Positions 7,589 to 16,008 of a DNA stretch of 32,371 bases are shown piece by piece. The notes under the pieces were generated by a model, which was not told the origin of the DNA, searched no databases, and was given only the letters and a program-made list of their open reading frames with translations. The stretch comes from Deltaproteobacteria bacterium (GTDB lineage: Bacteria; Desulfobacterota; Dissulfuribacteria; Dissulfuribacterales; QOAL01): positions 1 to 32,371 of the forward strand of contig JALSKY010000293.1 in NCBI GenBank assembly GCA_026988585.1, in the 5' to 3' direction. The position numbers were made by a program, and so were the translations under genes. Within the stretch, counting starts at the first letter, position 1; each line of letters starts with the position of its first letter.

Positions 7589-8329
7589 TTATAAAATGGC
7601 CATAAAACTTGCTCCAAGCCTGATGGCAAAATGTCCTTCAAGGCCTGACCTAAGATAAATATCATCTGCTATCCTCGTCAATATGGTGGTAAAAATCACC
7701 TCATACCCCATATTGATATAGCCGCCTCTCCCAGCTTCATTGGCATAAAATACAGGTGTTCCATCAGGAAATCTTCTTGATTTTAATCGCCATTTCGCAA
7801 CTTGAAAATTGTGATAAAGCCTCTGAAGCTGTTCTACAGGTATCTGGCATCCGGTTACGAAAACACCATCTGTAACGGAATAGGCCTCATCAAGACTCTT
7901 CTTGAGACCCATTATCAGCAAAAAAATCCTGTCGTGATAACATGGCTCAGGTGAGAATGCCATGTCGAGAAGCCTATGAGACGGCAGAGTCAGGACAGGA
8001 CACCCCATATCCTCAATGGCTGACAGATTCTGATACCATCTGGCCTGTCTCGCAGAGTATCCGGGATTGAAGAGAAAGTCCATCTTCTCCATTCTGCTCC
8101 GCTGATCAGGTTCATAACAGGGATTTTTCCGGTAGAGCCTTTGCATCATATCACGCAGTAATGTGAGGTTTGCCCTGTAGTGATAACTCATTATCTTTAC
8201 GTCTGGAGGGGAGATGGTTCGCCCAAGAGGGCTCTTAGAAAAGGAGGAGCATCCTCCAAGAATGGCAGAAACCATTGCAGAGATGAGCCAGGAGACCATG
8301 ATATAACTGGCTGATTTATGAAATTTCAT
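7589..8329 (-). CDS. Putative lipoprotein of unknown function
   Basis: The 246-residue protein begins with a lipoprotein signal peptide: a basic start (MKFHK), a hydrophobic core to about residue 24, and the lipobox LGGC with the lipidated cysteine at C27. S28-S29 follow and there is no aspartate at +2, so outer-membrane sorting is plausible in a diderm cell. The mature part is rich in aromatic and basic residues and has three further cysteines (at about 71, 109 and 129) that could pair in the periplasm. I recognise no domain. It sits between hemW (138 nt upstream) and the YkgJ-family gene. A weak AAAGGG lies about 10 nt before the ATG. Confidence 0.7.
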   Translation of the reverse strand: MKFHKSASYIMVSWLISAMVSAILGGCSSFSKSPLGRTISPPDVKIMSYHYRANLTLLRDMMQRLYRKNPCYEPDQRSRMEKMDFLFNPGYSARQARWYQNLSAIEDMGCPVLTLPSHRLLDMAFSPEPCYHDRIFLLIMGLKKSLDEAYSVTDGVFVTGCQIPVEQLQRLYHNFQVAKWRLKSRRFPDGTPVFYANEAGRGGYINMGYEVIFTTILTRIADDIYLRSGLEGHFAIRLGASFMAIL

Positions 8330-8467
8330 CTGGTTTTAACCCTTTCATGCCGAAATGGCCATATAGCTGAAAGTCTCATCAATTGCTCCATGAGAGATAG
8401 AAACCTTGCCCCGCTCTTTCCAGCCAATCAGATTCCGCTATTCAATCAATTCGGCTCTGTCCTGTTA

Positions 8468-9634
8468 TTAAATAAAATGACACATCACTGAATTGAACAA
8501 CCGCCTACCTCTCTTGGTCAGGGCGATCCTGCCGTCCTCTATGTGAAGGTGGCCGAACTCTGCAAACTGTTTCAACATATCGCCATAATACTCCACAGGA
8601 TCAACAGAAAACCTTTCCTGAAACCACTCCAGAGAGAGACCATTAACCAATCTCATTCCCATTACAAAGGCTTCCCTGAACCTGGCCTCTTCATCCAACC
8701 TTTCTATCTCAGCAACTGGCAGCCTTTCCTGCTGAAGTGACCTGAAATAGAGTGACATTTCCATAGTGTTTGCGCGTCTGATACCGGCTATGTGTGAATG
8801 GGCACCGATCCCCACCCCTACATACTCCCCAGCCAGCCAGTAATTTATGTTATGGCGGGACTGCTTTCCGGGCCTGGAAAAATTTGAAATCTCATAATGG
8901 TCGAACCCTGATGAAACCAGCTTAGTCTCAACCAGGTCCATCAGTTCTACCGCCTGATCCTGGGACAGTTGGGAAAATTTTCCGCTGCGGATCTGCCGGT
9001 GCAGAGAAGTTCCTTCCTCGACAGTGAGCTCATAACAGGAGAGATGATCAGGATGTAACCCTAAAACGGCATCAAGTGTGTTGTTTAGCCACTCTCTATC
9101 CTGTCCAACAATACCGTATATGATATCCATCCCAAGATTCCATACCCCTGCTCTCCGTGCCATTTCACATGCAGCTCCAACCTGATCCACAGAATGGATC
9201 CGGCCCAGAGTCTTCAACCCCCTTTCACTCATATCCTGAACACCAAGACTTAACCTGTTTCCTCCAGATTCCATAAAGGCATCAATGAATTCCAGAGATA
9301 GGGATTCCGGATTTGCCTCTACCGTGATCTCTTTGACCGGAGCGAAATGAGTGTCTGGAGAGACTAACTCCGAAAGTCTGGCAGCCAGTTCCTTTCCCTT
9401 GGAGATGGTACTGGACAAATCCTTTCCTGAAAGCAGGGATGGCGTGCCCCCGCCGATATATATGGTATCCACCGGCGTGGAAAGAGTAGGCATGGAATTG
9501 GAAAGGAGATCCATCTCATGCAAGATGGCATGAACATAACTCTCTTTCAGCTCTTCATTGTGAAGCATGGAGACAAAACTGCAATAGGTGCATCTTTTTC
9601 TGCAGAAGGGTATATGAATATAGATGCCAGACAC
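8468..9634 (-). CDS. hemW: HemW-like radical SAM protein (heme chaperone, HemN-related)
   Basis: The 388-residue length fits HemW. The N-terminus is the family hallmark YIHIPFC, with C11, C15 and C18 in CX3CX2C binding the 4Fe-4S cluster used for SAM cleavage. The residue two after C18 is F, as in HemW, not the extra cysteine of true HemN. YIGGGTPS, the SAM-binding glycine motif, follows, and the C-terminus has the HemN/HemW winged region. HemW binds heme and is thought to deliver it to respiratory proteins; it does not replace coproporphyrinogen dehydrogenase. The start is GTG with only a weak upstream purine run. It lies 69 nt after rlmE on the same strand. Confidence 0.9.
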   Translation of the reverse strand: MSGIYIHIPFCRKRCTYCSFVSMLHNEELKESYVHAILHEMDLLSNSMPTLSTPVDTIYIGGGTPSLLSGKDLSSTISKGKELAARLSELVSPDTHFAPVKEITVEANPESLSLEFIDAFMESGGNRLSLGVQDMSERGLKTLGRIHSVDQVGAACEMARRAGVWNLGMDIIYGIVGQDREWLNNTLDAVLGLHPDHLSCYELTVEEGTSLHRQIRSGKFSQLSQDQAVELMDLVETKLVSSGFDHYEISNFSRPGKQSRHNINYWLAGEYVGVGIGAHSHIAGIRRANTMEMSLYFRSLQQERLPVAEIERLDEEARFREAFVMGMRLVNGLSLEWFQERFSVDPVEYYGDMLKQFAEFGHLHIEDGRIALTKRGRRLFNSVMCHFI

Positions 9635-9703
9635 TTTTCTGTTTCAGTTCAGGCCTGTCGAGGTTATGAGAAAAAACTGAATTCTGATGCCAGGATTCCT
9701 CTT

Positions 9704-10288
9704 CTACCTCTTTTTCAGGCCGTTGCAGAACAAAAAGATCTCCACGCTTTCAGACCGTGAGCTTTTGGGTTTGAAAAACTTTACTGACTGGAAGATGGTA
9801 GATAGCCATCTCTTCAGATCAGGAAGGTCCTCACCCTGAAATACCTTGCAGTAAAAGACGCCGTTATCCTTGAGCAGGGCCCTTGCAATCTCTGCAGCCT
9901 GTCGAGCCAGGTCCATGGACCGGTAATGGTCCAGATCCTTTCTACCTGTAGTTGCAGGGGCCATATCACTGACCACTGCATCGAATCGACCAAACTCGTC
10001 CCTGATTTCCCTGTAATCCAGCTCAAACACGTCATGCTTCAAAAAATGGATATTCTCGCCGGAAATTCTCAAGGGATTCAGATCAACCGAGACAACTGTT
10101 CCACCTTTCTTGACTATCTCCCCAAGATATTTACTCCATGATCCAGGGGAAGCACCAAGGTCCATCACTATATGGCCAGGTTTGAGAAAACGGAAACGCT
10201 GTTGGGCCTCCTTCAGCTTGTAAACGCTCCTGGCGGGATACCCTTCCTTCTTTGCCAAACGGAAATAATGGTCTTGAATCTCTTTCAT
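9704..10288 (-). CDS. rlmE: 23S rRNA (uridine-2'-O)-methyltransferase RlmE/FtsJ
   Basis: The 194-residue protein is typical in length for RlmE, which methylates U2552 in the A-loop of 23S rRNA on the large subunit. The SAM site is MDLGASPGSWSKYL (42-55) with the acidic VSVDL at 66-70. The catalytic K-D-K-E tetrad of 2'-O-methyltransferases is complete: K24, D108 (SDMAP), K148 (CKVFQG) and E183. GAGG about 6 nt before the ATG is a reasonable ribosome site. It is the first gene of the minus-strand group and is divergent from the cation ATPase gene across a 247-bp AT-rich region. Confidence 0.95.
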   Translation of the reverse strand: MKEIQDHYFRLAKKEGYPARSVYKLKEAQQRFRFLKPGHIVMDLGASPGSWSKYLGEIVKKGGTVVSVDLNPLRISGENIHFLKHDVFELDYREIRDEFGRFDAVVSDMAPATTGRKDLDHYRSMDLARQAAEIARALLKDNGVFYCKVFQGEDLPDLKRWLSTIFQSVKFFKPKSSRSESVEIFLFCNGLKKR

Positions 10289-10330
10289 GCGTCCTCGGTG
10301 TGCATAGACCTGTTGTTGGTTATATTTTTT

Positions 10331-10376
10331 TATATTGTTTTCATAAAATAGTGTTTATCTTTATTGAAACAATATA
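10331..10376. repeat. AT-rich inverted repeat in the rlmE/ATPase divergent region
   Basis: TATATTGTTT (10331-10340) and AAACAATATA (10367-10376) are perfect 10-bp reverse complements with a 26-bp AT-rich spacer. The repeat lies 43 bp upstream of the rlmE start and overlaps where its minus-strand promoter should be (TTGTTT, then TATTTT after 16 nt, a weak match). It could be an operator or a loop-forming regulator site. In DNA this AT-rich, chance is also possible. Confidence 0.35.
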
Positions 10377-10407
10377 ATCCCAAAAAGGGCAGAAAAATAT
10401 ACGATGA

Positions 10408-10435
10408 TTTTCAACTCGCTATTTTAAGCTATAAT
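10408..10435 (+). promoter_or_regulatory. Sigma-70-like promoter for the cation ATPase gene
   Basis: TTTTCA (10408-10413, 4 of 6 to consensus) and a perfect TATAAT (10430-10435) are 16 nt apart, in AT-rich DNA about 100 nt before the ATPase start codon. The predicted leader is about 95 nt. Confidence 0.45.
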
Positions 10436-10535
10436 CAAAAAATTTTACCCTATAGTCTTGTGAAGGCAAACCTTTTGGCATGATCCAGATACTCCCAAAG
10501 TGGCCTTGAACAGCTGATCAAAAGGAGATCAACCC

Positions 10536-13250
10536 ATGGGAAAAGGAAAAAGATTAAATGAAAGACCATGGCACGCCCTGGATCCTGCAGAGATATTCCG
10601 TTTGCTCGATACTGATCCGAAGAGTGGCCTACATGAAACACAAGCAGCAGAAAGACTCCAGAAATATGGCCCTAATGAACTGAAGATAGCCGGGTCCAAA
10701 CCGGCATGGCTTAGGTTTCTGCTACAGTTTCATCAGCCCCTGATCTATATACTCATTGTCGCCAGCCTTGTAACTGCTGTACTGGGAGAATGGGTAGATT
10801 CAGGAGTAATCATAGGCATAGTTATTATAAATGCCTTTGTTGGATTCATCCAGGAAGCCCGGGCAGAAAACGCCCTTAACGCCCTGGCCCGCACACTGGA
10901 GTCTTTTGCCGAGGTAATAAGAGAGGGAGAGAAGAGACAGATCCCCTCACATCTTCTGGTTCCCGGAGACATAGTTCTGCTTGCAGCAGGAGACCGGGTG
11001 CCTGCAGACCTAAGACTTTTTGCTACCCGAGAACTTCAAGTGGATGAATCTGCCCTTACCGGAGAATCGATTCCAGTCTCCAAAACAGTAGAGCCCCTGC
11101 CTGAAGAGACTGATCTGGCAACCAGGTCCAACATGGCTTATGCCTCCACTCTGGTAACCGGTGGATTCGCCACCGGCGTAGTAGTGGCCACTGGAATGAA
11201 CACTGAGGTAGGCAGAATATCCGGACTCATAGCATCTGCTGACGATCTGCAGACTCCGCTCACAAAAAAGATTGCAGAGTTCAGCAGGGTCCTGCTTTTT
11301 GCCATTCTTTTCCTTGCTGCTGTAACCTTCCTGGTGGGGTGGCTCAGGGGACAGCCTGTCATAGATGTATTCATGGCTGCAGTAGCCCTTGCTGTAGGTG
11401 CCATTCCTGAAGGGTTGCCTGCAGCAGTCACTGTGGTGCTATCTATAGGTGTGGCTCGAATGGCAAAGAGAAGGGCTATAATCAGAAGACTGCCTGCAGT
11501 AGAAACCCTGGGCAGTGTTACAGTAATCTGTTCTGATAAGACTGGTACCCTCACCAAAAACCAAATGACTGTTCAGGCTATCATTGCAGGAGATGCTCGT
11601 TACGAAGTTAGTGGCACTGGCTATGCTCCTCAGGGCAGGATAGTCAGGATGGACAAACCTGAAGACAATCCCGGTTCAGCACTGCTGGAGTGTCTCAGGG
11701 CTGGTCTGCTCTGCAATGACAGCCGTGTATATCAAAAAGATGGTCGCTGGGAGATATATGGCGATCCAACTGAGGCTGCCCTGATAGTCGCTGCTGTGAA
11801 GGGTGGCCTGGATGCCAAAGAGGAGGAACGCAGGTTTCCCAGAATTGATACCATGCCCTTTGATTCAAAATATCAATATATGGCCACACTCCATGAAGAC
11901 CTGAGAACAGGCAGAAAGATAGCCTACATAAAGGGCGCAGTGGAAAAGATTTTCCAGCGATGCTCTAAAGCAATGAATCAGGATGGTGAACTCCTCCCCT
12001 TTGATATTGGGGTACAGTTGCAAAATGTGGAGAGGTTGACTGTACGGGGACTTAGGGTCCTGGCCTTTGCAATGATTGAATTTGATGCTGACAAAATTCA
12101 TATAGATCACACAGATCTTGAAAAAGGACTGGTATTTCTTGGCATCCAGGGGATGATCGATCCTCCAAGACCTGAAGCGATTACTGCAGTTCAAATATGT
12201 AAAAAGGCTGGCATAGAGGTCAAGATGATCACCGGAGATCATCCTGTTACGGCTGCAGCCATTGCCGAACAGATAGGCATAGGCTGCAGGAAAGAGGGGC
12301 TGCCAAGGGTTATCACAGGCAAAGAGCTGAGCGAATTCAACGAAGATGAACTAAGGGACCTGCTGGAAGATGTATCCGTATTTGCCAGGGCTACTCCTGA
12401 ACAGAAGATCAGAATAGTCCGGGCACTGCAGGCTAAAAACCACGTAGTAGCAATGACTGGAGATGGAGTCAATGACGCACCTGCCCTGAAACAGGCAGAC
12501 ATTGGCGTTGCTATGGGGCTTACAGGCACAGATGTGGCCAGGGAAGCCGCTGACATGGTACTCACAGATGACAACTTCAGCTCCATAGAGGCAGCAGTGG
12601 AAGAAGGCAGAGGGGTGTTCGACAACCTCACAAAATTCATTGTATGGACCCTGCCAACCAACCTGGGAGAAGGGCTGGTGCTGCTTGTAGCAATTCTGTT
12701 TGGCATGACGCTTCCTATTCTGCCAGTACAGATCCTATGGATCAACATGACTACAGCAGGTTTCCTCGGCCTCACCCTTGCGTTTGAACCCAAGGAACCG
12801 GGGATAATGGATCGGGCACCGCGTAATCCTGAGGAACCAATTCTTAATAAAATCCTATCCTTACGCATCCTGCTTGTTGGAGCGTTGCTGCTTGTTGGGG
12901 CGTTTGGTCTCTTTGAACTGGCCATGAACCAGGGAGCGACCCTGGAACAGGCAAGGACCGTTGCAGTTAACGCATTCATCTTCATGGAGCTCTTCTACCT
13001 GTTCAACTGCCGTTCACTTCACCACTCCATAGGGAGCCTGGGCATTTTCTCCAACCCATGGATCTTTGGAGGCATGATCACAATGACACTGGTTCAGTTA
13101 TGCTATACCTACTTGCCAGCCATGAACACCCTGTTCAAAAGCGCCCCAATTCCCCCTGATTTCTGGGTTGGAATAACTGGTGCAGGATTTGCCACCTTTC
13201 TGCTGGTTGAGCTGGAAAAACATATCAGAAAAAGGATGAAATCATCCTGA
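10536..13250 (+). CDS. P2-type cation-transporting ATPase (HAD family)
   Basis: The 904-residue protein has all P-type ATPase parts: cation ATPase N-domain (about 10-80), actuator loop TGES (175-178), M4 PEGLP (291-295), phosphorylation motif DKTGT with D334, nucleotide-binding KGA (466-468), TGD (566-568) and TGDGVNDAP (641-649). Overall it looks like bacterial SERCA/PMR1-type pumps in the inner membrane. Compared with SERCA, the M4 glutamate is kept (E292), as are the M5 N709 and E712 equivalents of N768 and E771. M6 reads WINMTTAG, with A741 where SERCA has the calcium ligand D800. The transported ion (calcium, manganese, sodium or other) therefore cannot be assigned. AAAGGAG lies about 10 nt before the ATG. 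It is a single gene, convergent with the Fe-S protein gene. Confidence 0.92.
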   Translation: MGKGKRLNERPWHALDPAEIFRLLDTDPKSGLHETQAAERLQKYGPNELKIAGSKPAWLRFLLQFHQPLIYILIVASLVTAVLGEWVDSGVIIGIVIINAFVGFIQEARAENALNALARTLESFAEVIREGEKRQIPSHLLVPGDIVLLAAGDRVPADLRLFATRELQVDESALTGESIPVSKTVEPLPEETDLATRSNMAYASTLVTGGFATGVVVATGMNTEVGRISGLIASADDLQTPLTKKIAEFSRVLLFAILFLAAVTFLVGWLRGQPVIDVFMAAVALAVGAIPEGLPAAVTVVLSIGVARMAKRRAIIRRLPAVETLGSVTVICSDKTGTLTKNQMTVQAIIAGDARYEVSGTGYAPQGRIVRMDKPEDNPGSALLECLRAGLLCNDSRVYQKDGRWEIYGDPTEAALIVAAVKGGLDAKEEERRFPRIDTMPFDSKYQYMATLHEDLRTGRKIAYIKGAVEKIFQRCSKAMNQDGELLPFDIGVQLQNVERLTVRGLRVLAFAMIEFDADKIHIDHTDLEKGLVFLGIQGMIDPPRPEAITAVQICKKAGIEVKMITGDHPVTAAAIAEQIGIGCRKEGLPRVITGKELSEFNEDELRDLLEDVSVFARATPEQKIRIVRALQAKNHVVAMTGDGVNDAPALKQADIGVAMGLTGTDVAREAADMVLTDDNFSSIEAAVEEGRGVFDNLTKFIVWTLPTNLGEGLVLLVAILFGMTLPILPVQILWINMTTAGFLGLTLAFEPKEPGIMDRAPRNPEEPILNKILSLRILLVGALLLVGAFGLFELAMNQGATLEQARTVAVNAFIFMELFYLFNCRSLHHSIGSLGIFSNPWIFGGMITMTLVQLCYTYLPAMNTLFKSAPIPPDFWVGITGAGFATFLLVELEKHIRKRMKSS

Positions 13251-13304
13251 TGAGATGACATTTTGTCATAGACAGAGAGATCTATTGTCAGACGCAGAGA
13301 TTAC

Positions 13305-14576
13305 TCAAGGGAGAAGAGAGAGAAACCGGGCAAGATGTAACGGCCTTGCCTCTCCCAGATCTCCCTTCCTGTAAGCCATCTCCAGGTGCATGAGGCAGCC
13401 TGAACAGTTGGTGACAACTCTCTTTACCCCTGCTCTCCTGACTTCTGAAACAAGAGTATCCCTGATCCCTGCAGACAATTTTCTGTTGCCTATGAAAAAA
13501 GAGCCCCCAAAACCACAACATCCCAATGTGATTGCAGGGGTGATGCCCATCCGTTCGAACAACTTCTGTATATCTGAAGATCCACCTGGAGAGAACCTGT
13601 CATGACATGGGACCTGCAGGGCAAAAGGCAGGAGATCTGACAAGCAGGTCTGGTTTCCGTATTCGAATGGTCCTGTTATCCTGCATAGTAACTGCTCTTC
13701 TGATGCAAGGAAAGAGGAGAGCTCCCTAACCGAATCTGATATCCATGCTGCCTGTTCATGGAGAGGGTCTCCTTGAGGAAACAGCTTTTTGTAATCTGAC
13801 AGCATTGACGCACATGATGCACACCCTGTCAGGAGTATATCCGGTTGGATAGCAGAGAATATCTTTATGTTCTTTGCCGCTTGCTCTCTTGCCATTTCAG
13901 TCAATCCCGCACTCAGGGCAGCCAGGCCACAACATCCCTGCTGCAACGGAATCACTATCTCCCTGCTCAGTAGATTCAGGGCGTCCTCTGCAACTCCTGG
14001 CATCATGAAATTCTGGACACACCCTGCAAAAAAGGCAATTTTCAGCCGGTGTGGATCTACGGGCGCGGACGGGGGCGGATAGACAGACAGCATATTGTCT
14101 TCTTGTCTGATGGCCGTAAGAAACGGTCTTTCTGCCGGAGACCAGGAATCTATGCCCTGAAAACCGGGGAACATAGATAGGAGTTTCAGGGCAAGTCCAG
14201 TCCCTCTCAACGGGCCGTTTTCCATGATCTTCAAGGCCTTCCTGACTGTCAGGGAGGCTGATGCCTCTTTCTCTCTCCTTTCCCTGATGATGGATCGCAC
14301 ATCGACTCCTGCAGCACACACAGAGGCACATCCGCCGCACTGAAGACAGGCTGTCATTGTATCTCTGACCATCATATCAGCAATGGATCCAGGTAGTTTG
14401 TCCAGCCCCTTGACCAACAGGTGATATTTGCCTCTTGGCGAATGGCGTTCCAGAAACGAGATCCTGTAAACAGGACAGATTGCAAGGCATGCACCGCAAC
14501 CTGCACAGTTCGGTCCTTTTTCGAAGGAATTCATTGGCAATCTTGATCTATGATTAAGGAATCTTTTTTTGGCCAT
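13305..14576 (-). CDS. GlcF/LutA-like (Fe-S)-binding oxidoreductase subunit with two CCG domains
   Basis: The protein has two ferredoxin-type clusters near the start (C24, C27, C30, C34 and C77, C80, C83, C87), then two cysteine-rich CCG domains (AGCVQNF...QGCCGLAAL and TLGCCGFGGSF...NCSGCLMHLE). This is the layout of the glycolate oxidase Fe-S subunit GlcF and of HdrD/LutA-related electron carriers. The partner FAD subunit (GlcD-like) is not next to it, so the electron donor is unknown. The second ferredoxin motif ends CAAG, not CP. The start is uncertain: I chose the ATG giving 423 residues (MAKKRF...). A TTG 15 nt upstream and an ATG 42 nt downstream are alternatives, and none has a clear ribosome site. 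Confidence 0.85.
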   Translation of the reverse strand: MAKKRFLNHRSRLPMNSFEKGPNCAGCGACLAICPVYRISFLERHSPRGKYHLLVKGLDKLPGSIADMMVRDTMTACLQCGGCASVCAAGVDVRSIIRERREKEASASLTVRKALKIMENGPLRGTGLALKLLSMFPGFQGIDSWSPAERPFLTAIRQEDNMLSVYPPPSAPVDPHRLKIAFFAGCVQNFMMPGVAEDALNLLSREIVIPLQQGCCGLAALSAGLTEMAREQAAKNIKIFSAIQPDILLTGCASCASMLSDYKKLFPQGDPLHEQAAWISDSVRELSSFLASEEQLLCRITGPFEYGNQTCLSDLLPFALQVPCHDRFSPGGSSDIQKLFERMGITPAITLGCCGFGGSFFIGNRKLSAGIRDTLVSEVRRAGVKRVVTNCSGCLMHLEMAYRKGDLGEARPLHLARFLSLLP

Positions 14577-14721
14577 TTTTGAACAGAGCAAAACTGATGA
14601 TATCTTGTTAAAACCATGTCAAATATAGCAGAGTGGTGATATCATAACCATCTCCAGCCTGCAAAAATCTTGAAACAGTTTGACGTGGCATTCACTACAG
14701 CAGATATGCAGCATCGCCCTG

Positions 14722-14750
14722 TTGATATAACATGATGGAGAGTCTAATAT
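14722..14750 (+). promoter_or_regulatory. Sigma-70-like promoter for the potassium channel gene
   Basis: TTGATA (14722-14727, 5 of 6) and TAATAT (14745-14750, 4 of 6) are separated by exactly 17 nt in the 233-bp divergent region between the GlcF-like and channel genes. The predicted leader is about 50 nt. Confidence 0.45.
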
Positions 14751-14800
14751 TCCAACATATTTATTTCAGGGCTGTTTCTGCCATAAAATTGTAGTGTTCA

Positions 14801-14812
14801 GGGGGAGGAATG
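14801..14812 (+). promoter_or_regulatory. Unusually close ribosome binding site of the channel gene
   Basis: GGGGGAGG (14801-14808) ends one base before the ATG at 14810, closer than the usual 5-9 nt. In-frame alternatives are a TTG at 14822 (13 nt away) and an ATG at 14825 (16 nt away). None has ideal spacing, so translation may be weak or may start at a downstream codon, removing four or five residues from the cytoplasmic N-terminus. Confidence 0.5.
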
Positions 14813-15901
14813 TATTTTCTTTTGATGAAGCGAATCAGACGGCTTTTACGCAAATATGACTGGCTGACCATAATAGTTGTTCTTCTTACGCTGCACTGTA
14901 TCTCTGCTGCTCTGCTCCTGATATTCGACTGGGAAACCTATGCCCAGGACACCATACCCAAAACCCTGTGGAAAGGGACGTGGTGGTTCTTTGTTACTGC
15001 AACAACAGTAGGTTATGGAGATGTTGTGCCTCAGAGTATCGTGGGACAGGTAATAGCTGTCTTCGATATGATCTTTGGAATCGGCCTTATGTTTACTGTC
15101 ATCGGAGCAGGAACGGACAAGATCATTGAGCGAAGGAAGAAACGTCTCAAGGGTCTCAAACCAGTTAAATATCATGATCATATCATAATTCTTGGAGGAG
15201 GGGCAAAGAAAAAACTGGAGATTATATGCAGGGAGATAAGGATGGACCTCGGACCTGAAATAGATATTGTGGTCTGCTCTGATAAATACAGGGAAAATCC
15301 TCTGCCAGACATTATAGACTTCATCTACGGAAAGATAGACCAGGATGATACCTTGAAAAAGGCCAATCTGGATGGTGCTCAAAAGGTTGTGATCTATGGG
15401 ATAACAGATGAGGAATCCATCCTTGCCACCATGGCTGTGGATGACATGAACAGGGAACTTTTTATAAGCGTTTATCTCCGGGAAAGAAACAATATAAAAC
15501 ACATAGACAGGATAAACAGAACAAGACAAAAACATTCTGAGATTACCGGAAAACAGTATCCGAAAATCACTATTGTTACCCGTATCTACGATCTGATGCT
15601 TGCCAGGGAGCTGTCAAATCCAGAGATATCGGATGTGCTTTTCCGTCTGTTACGAACAAGAGAGGGGGATGCCTTCTATAGTGTTCAGGCCTGGCCTGAT
15701 CTCAATGTCTGCATCAAGGTTCCTGAGATAAGAAAACTCCTCAGGGCAACAGAGGCCCATGCGTTGCTGCTTGGTGTAAAGCGATATGAAACCAGTGAAA
15801 TTATTGTTAATCCGGATGAAAACGTCTATATATGCCCCAAGGATCAGCTATTTGTCATTGCCAAGCAGAAACCTCAACCCGATTGGGAATCCATTCTTTG
15901 A
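14810..15901 (+). CDS. Potassium channel with RCK (TrkA-N) regulatory domain
   Basis: The 363-residue protein is an inner-membrane channel with two transmembrane helices (about 18-39 and 78-101) flanking a pore loop with the potassium selectivity filter TVGYGD (66-71). A basic linker (ERRKKRLKG) leads into an RCK/TrkA-N Rossmann domain from about residue 123 (HIIILGGGAKK) and a C-terminal lobe to 363. This is the MthK-like plan, in which ligand binding to a ring of RCK domains opens the pore. The glycine motif is GGGAKKK, not a clean GxGxxG, so nucleotide binding is not certain. A likely promoter lies about 60 nt upstream. The purL gene follows 107 nt later. Confidence 0.9.
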   Translation: MYFLLMKRIRRLLRKYDWLTIIVVLLTLHCISAALLLIFDWETYAQDTIPKTLWKGTWWFFVTATTVGYGDVVPQSIVGQVIAVFDMIFGIGLMFTVIGAGTDKIIERRKKRLKGLKPVKYHDHIIILGGGAKKKLEIICREIRMDLGPEIDIVVCSDKYRENPLPDIIDFIYGKIDQDDTLKKANLDGAQKVVIYGITDEESILATMAVDDMNRELFISVYLRERNNIKHIDRINRTRQKHSEITGKQYPKITIVTRIYDLMLARELSNPEISDVLFRLLRTREGDAFYSVQAWPDLNVCIKVPEIRKLLRATEAHALLLGVKRYETSEIIVNPDENVYICPKDQLFVIAKQKPQPDWESIL

Positions 15902-16008
15902 AACTGCTGGGAGACTCTGAAAAAATGGTATAGACTGAACCCATCCGATCATCAGTTGATCTATTTTCTCTTTTTACCGAGTCTTTTTAATATCAAGGAG
16001 TCAATGTA

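Noticed and set aside
13255..13269. ATGACA-TTT-TGTCAT hairpin between the convergent ATPase and Fe-S genes
   Set aside because: Short AT-rich stem without a following T-run on either strand; not a convincing terminator.
14680..14708. TTGACG with a possible -10 17 nt later upstream of the channel gene
   Set aside because: The -10 (GATATG) matches only 3 of 6; the site at 14722-14750 is better.
15947..15961. GATCA-N5-TGATC dyad followed by T-rich DNA before purL
   Set aside because: A 5-bp stem is too weak for a terminator and no purine riboswitch or stable fold is visible.
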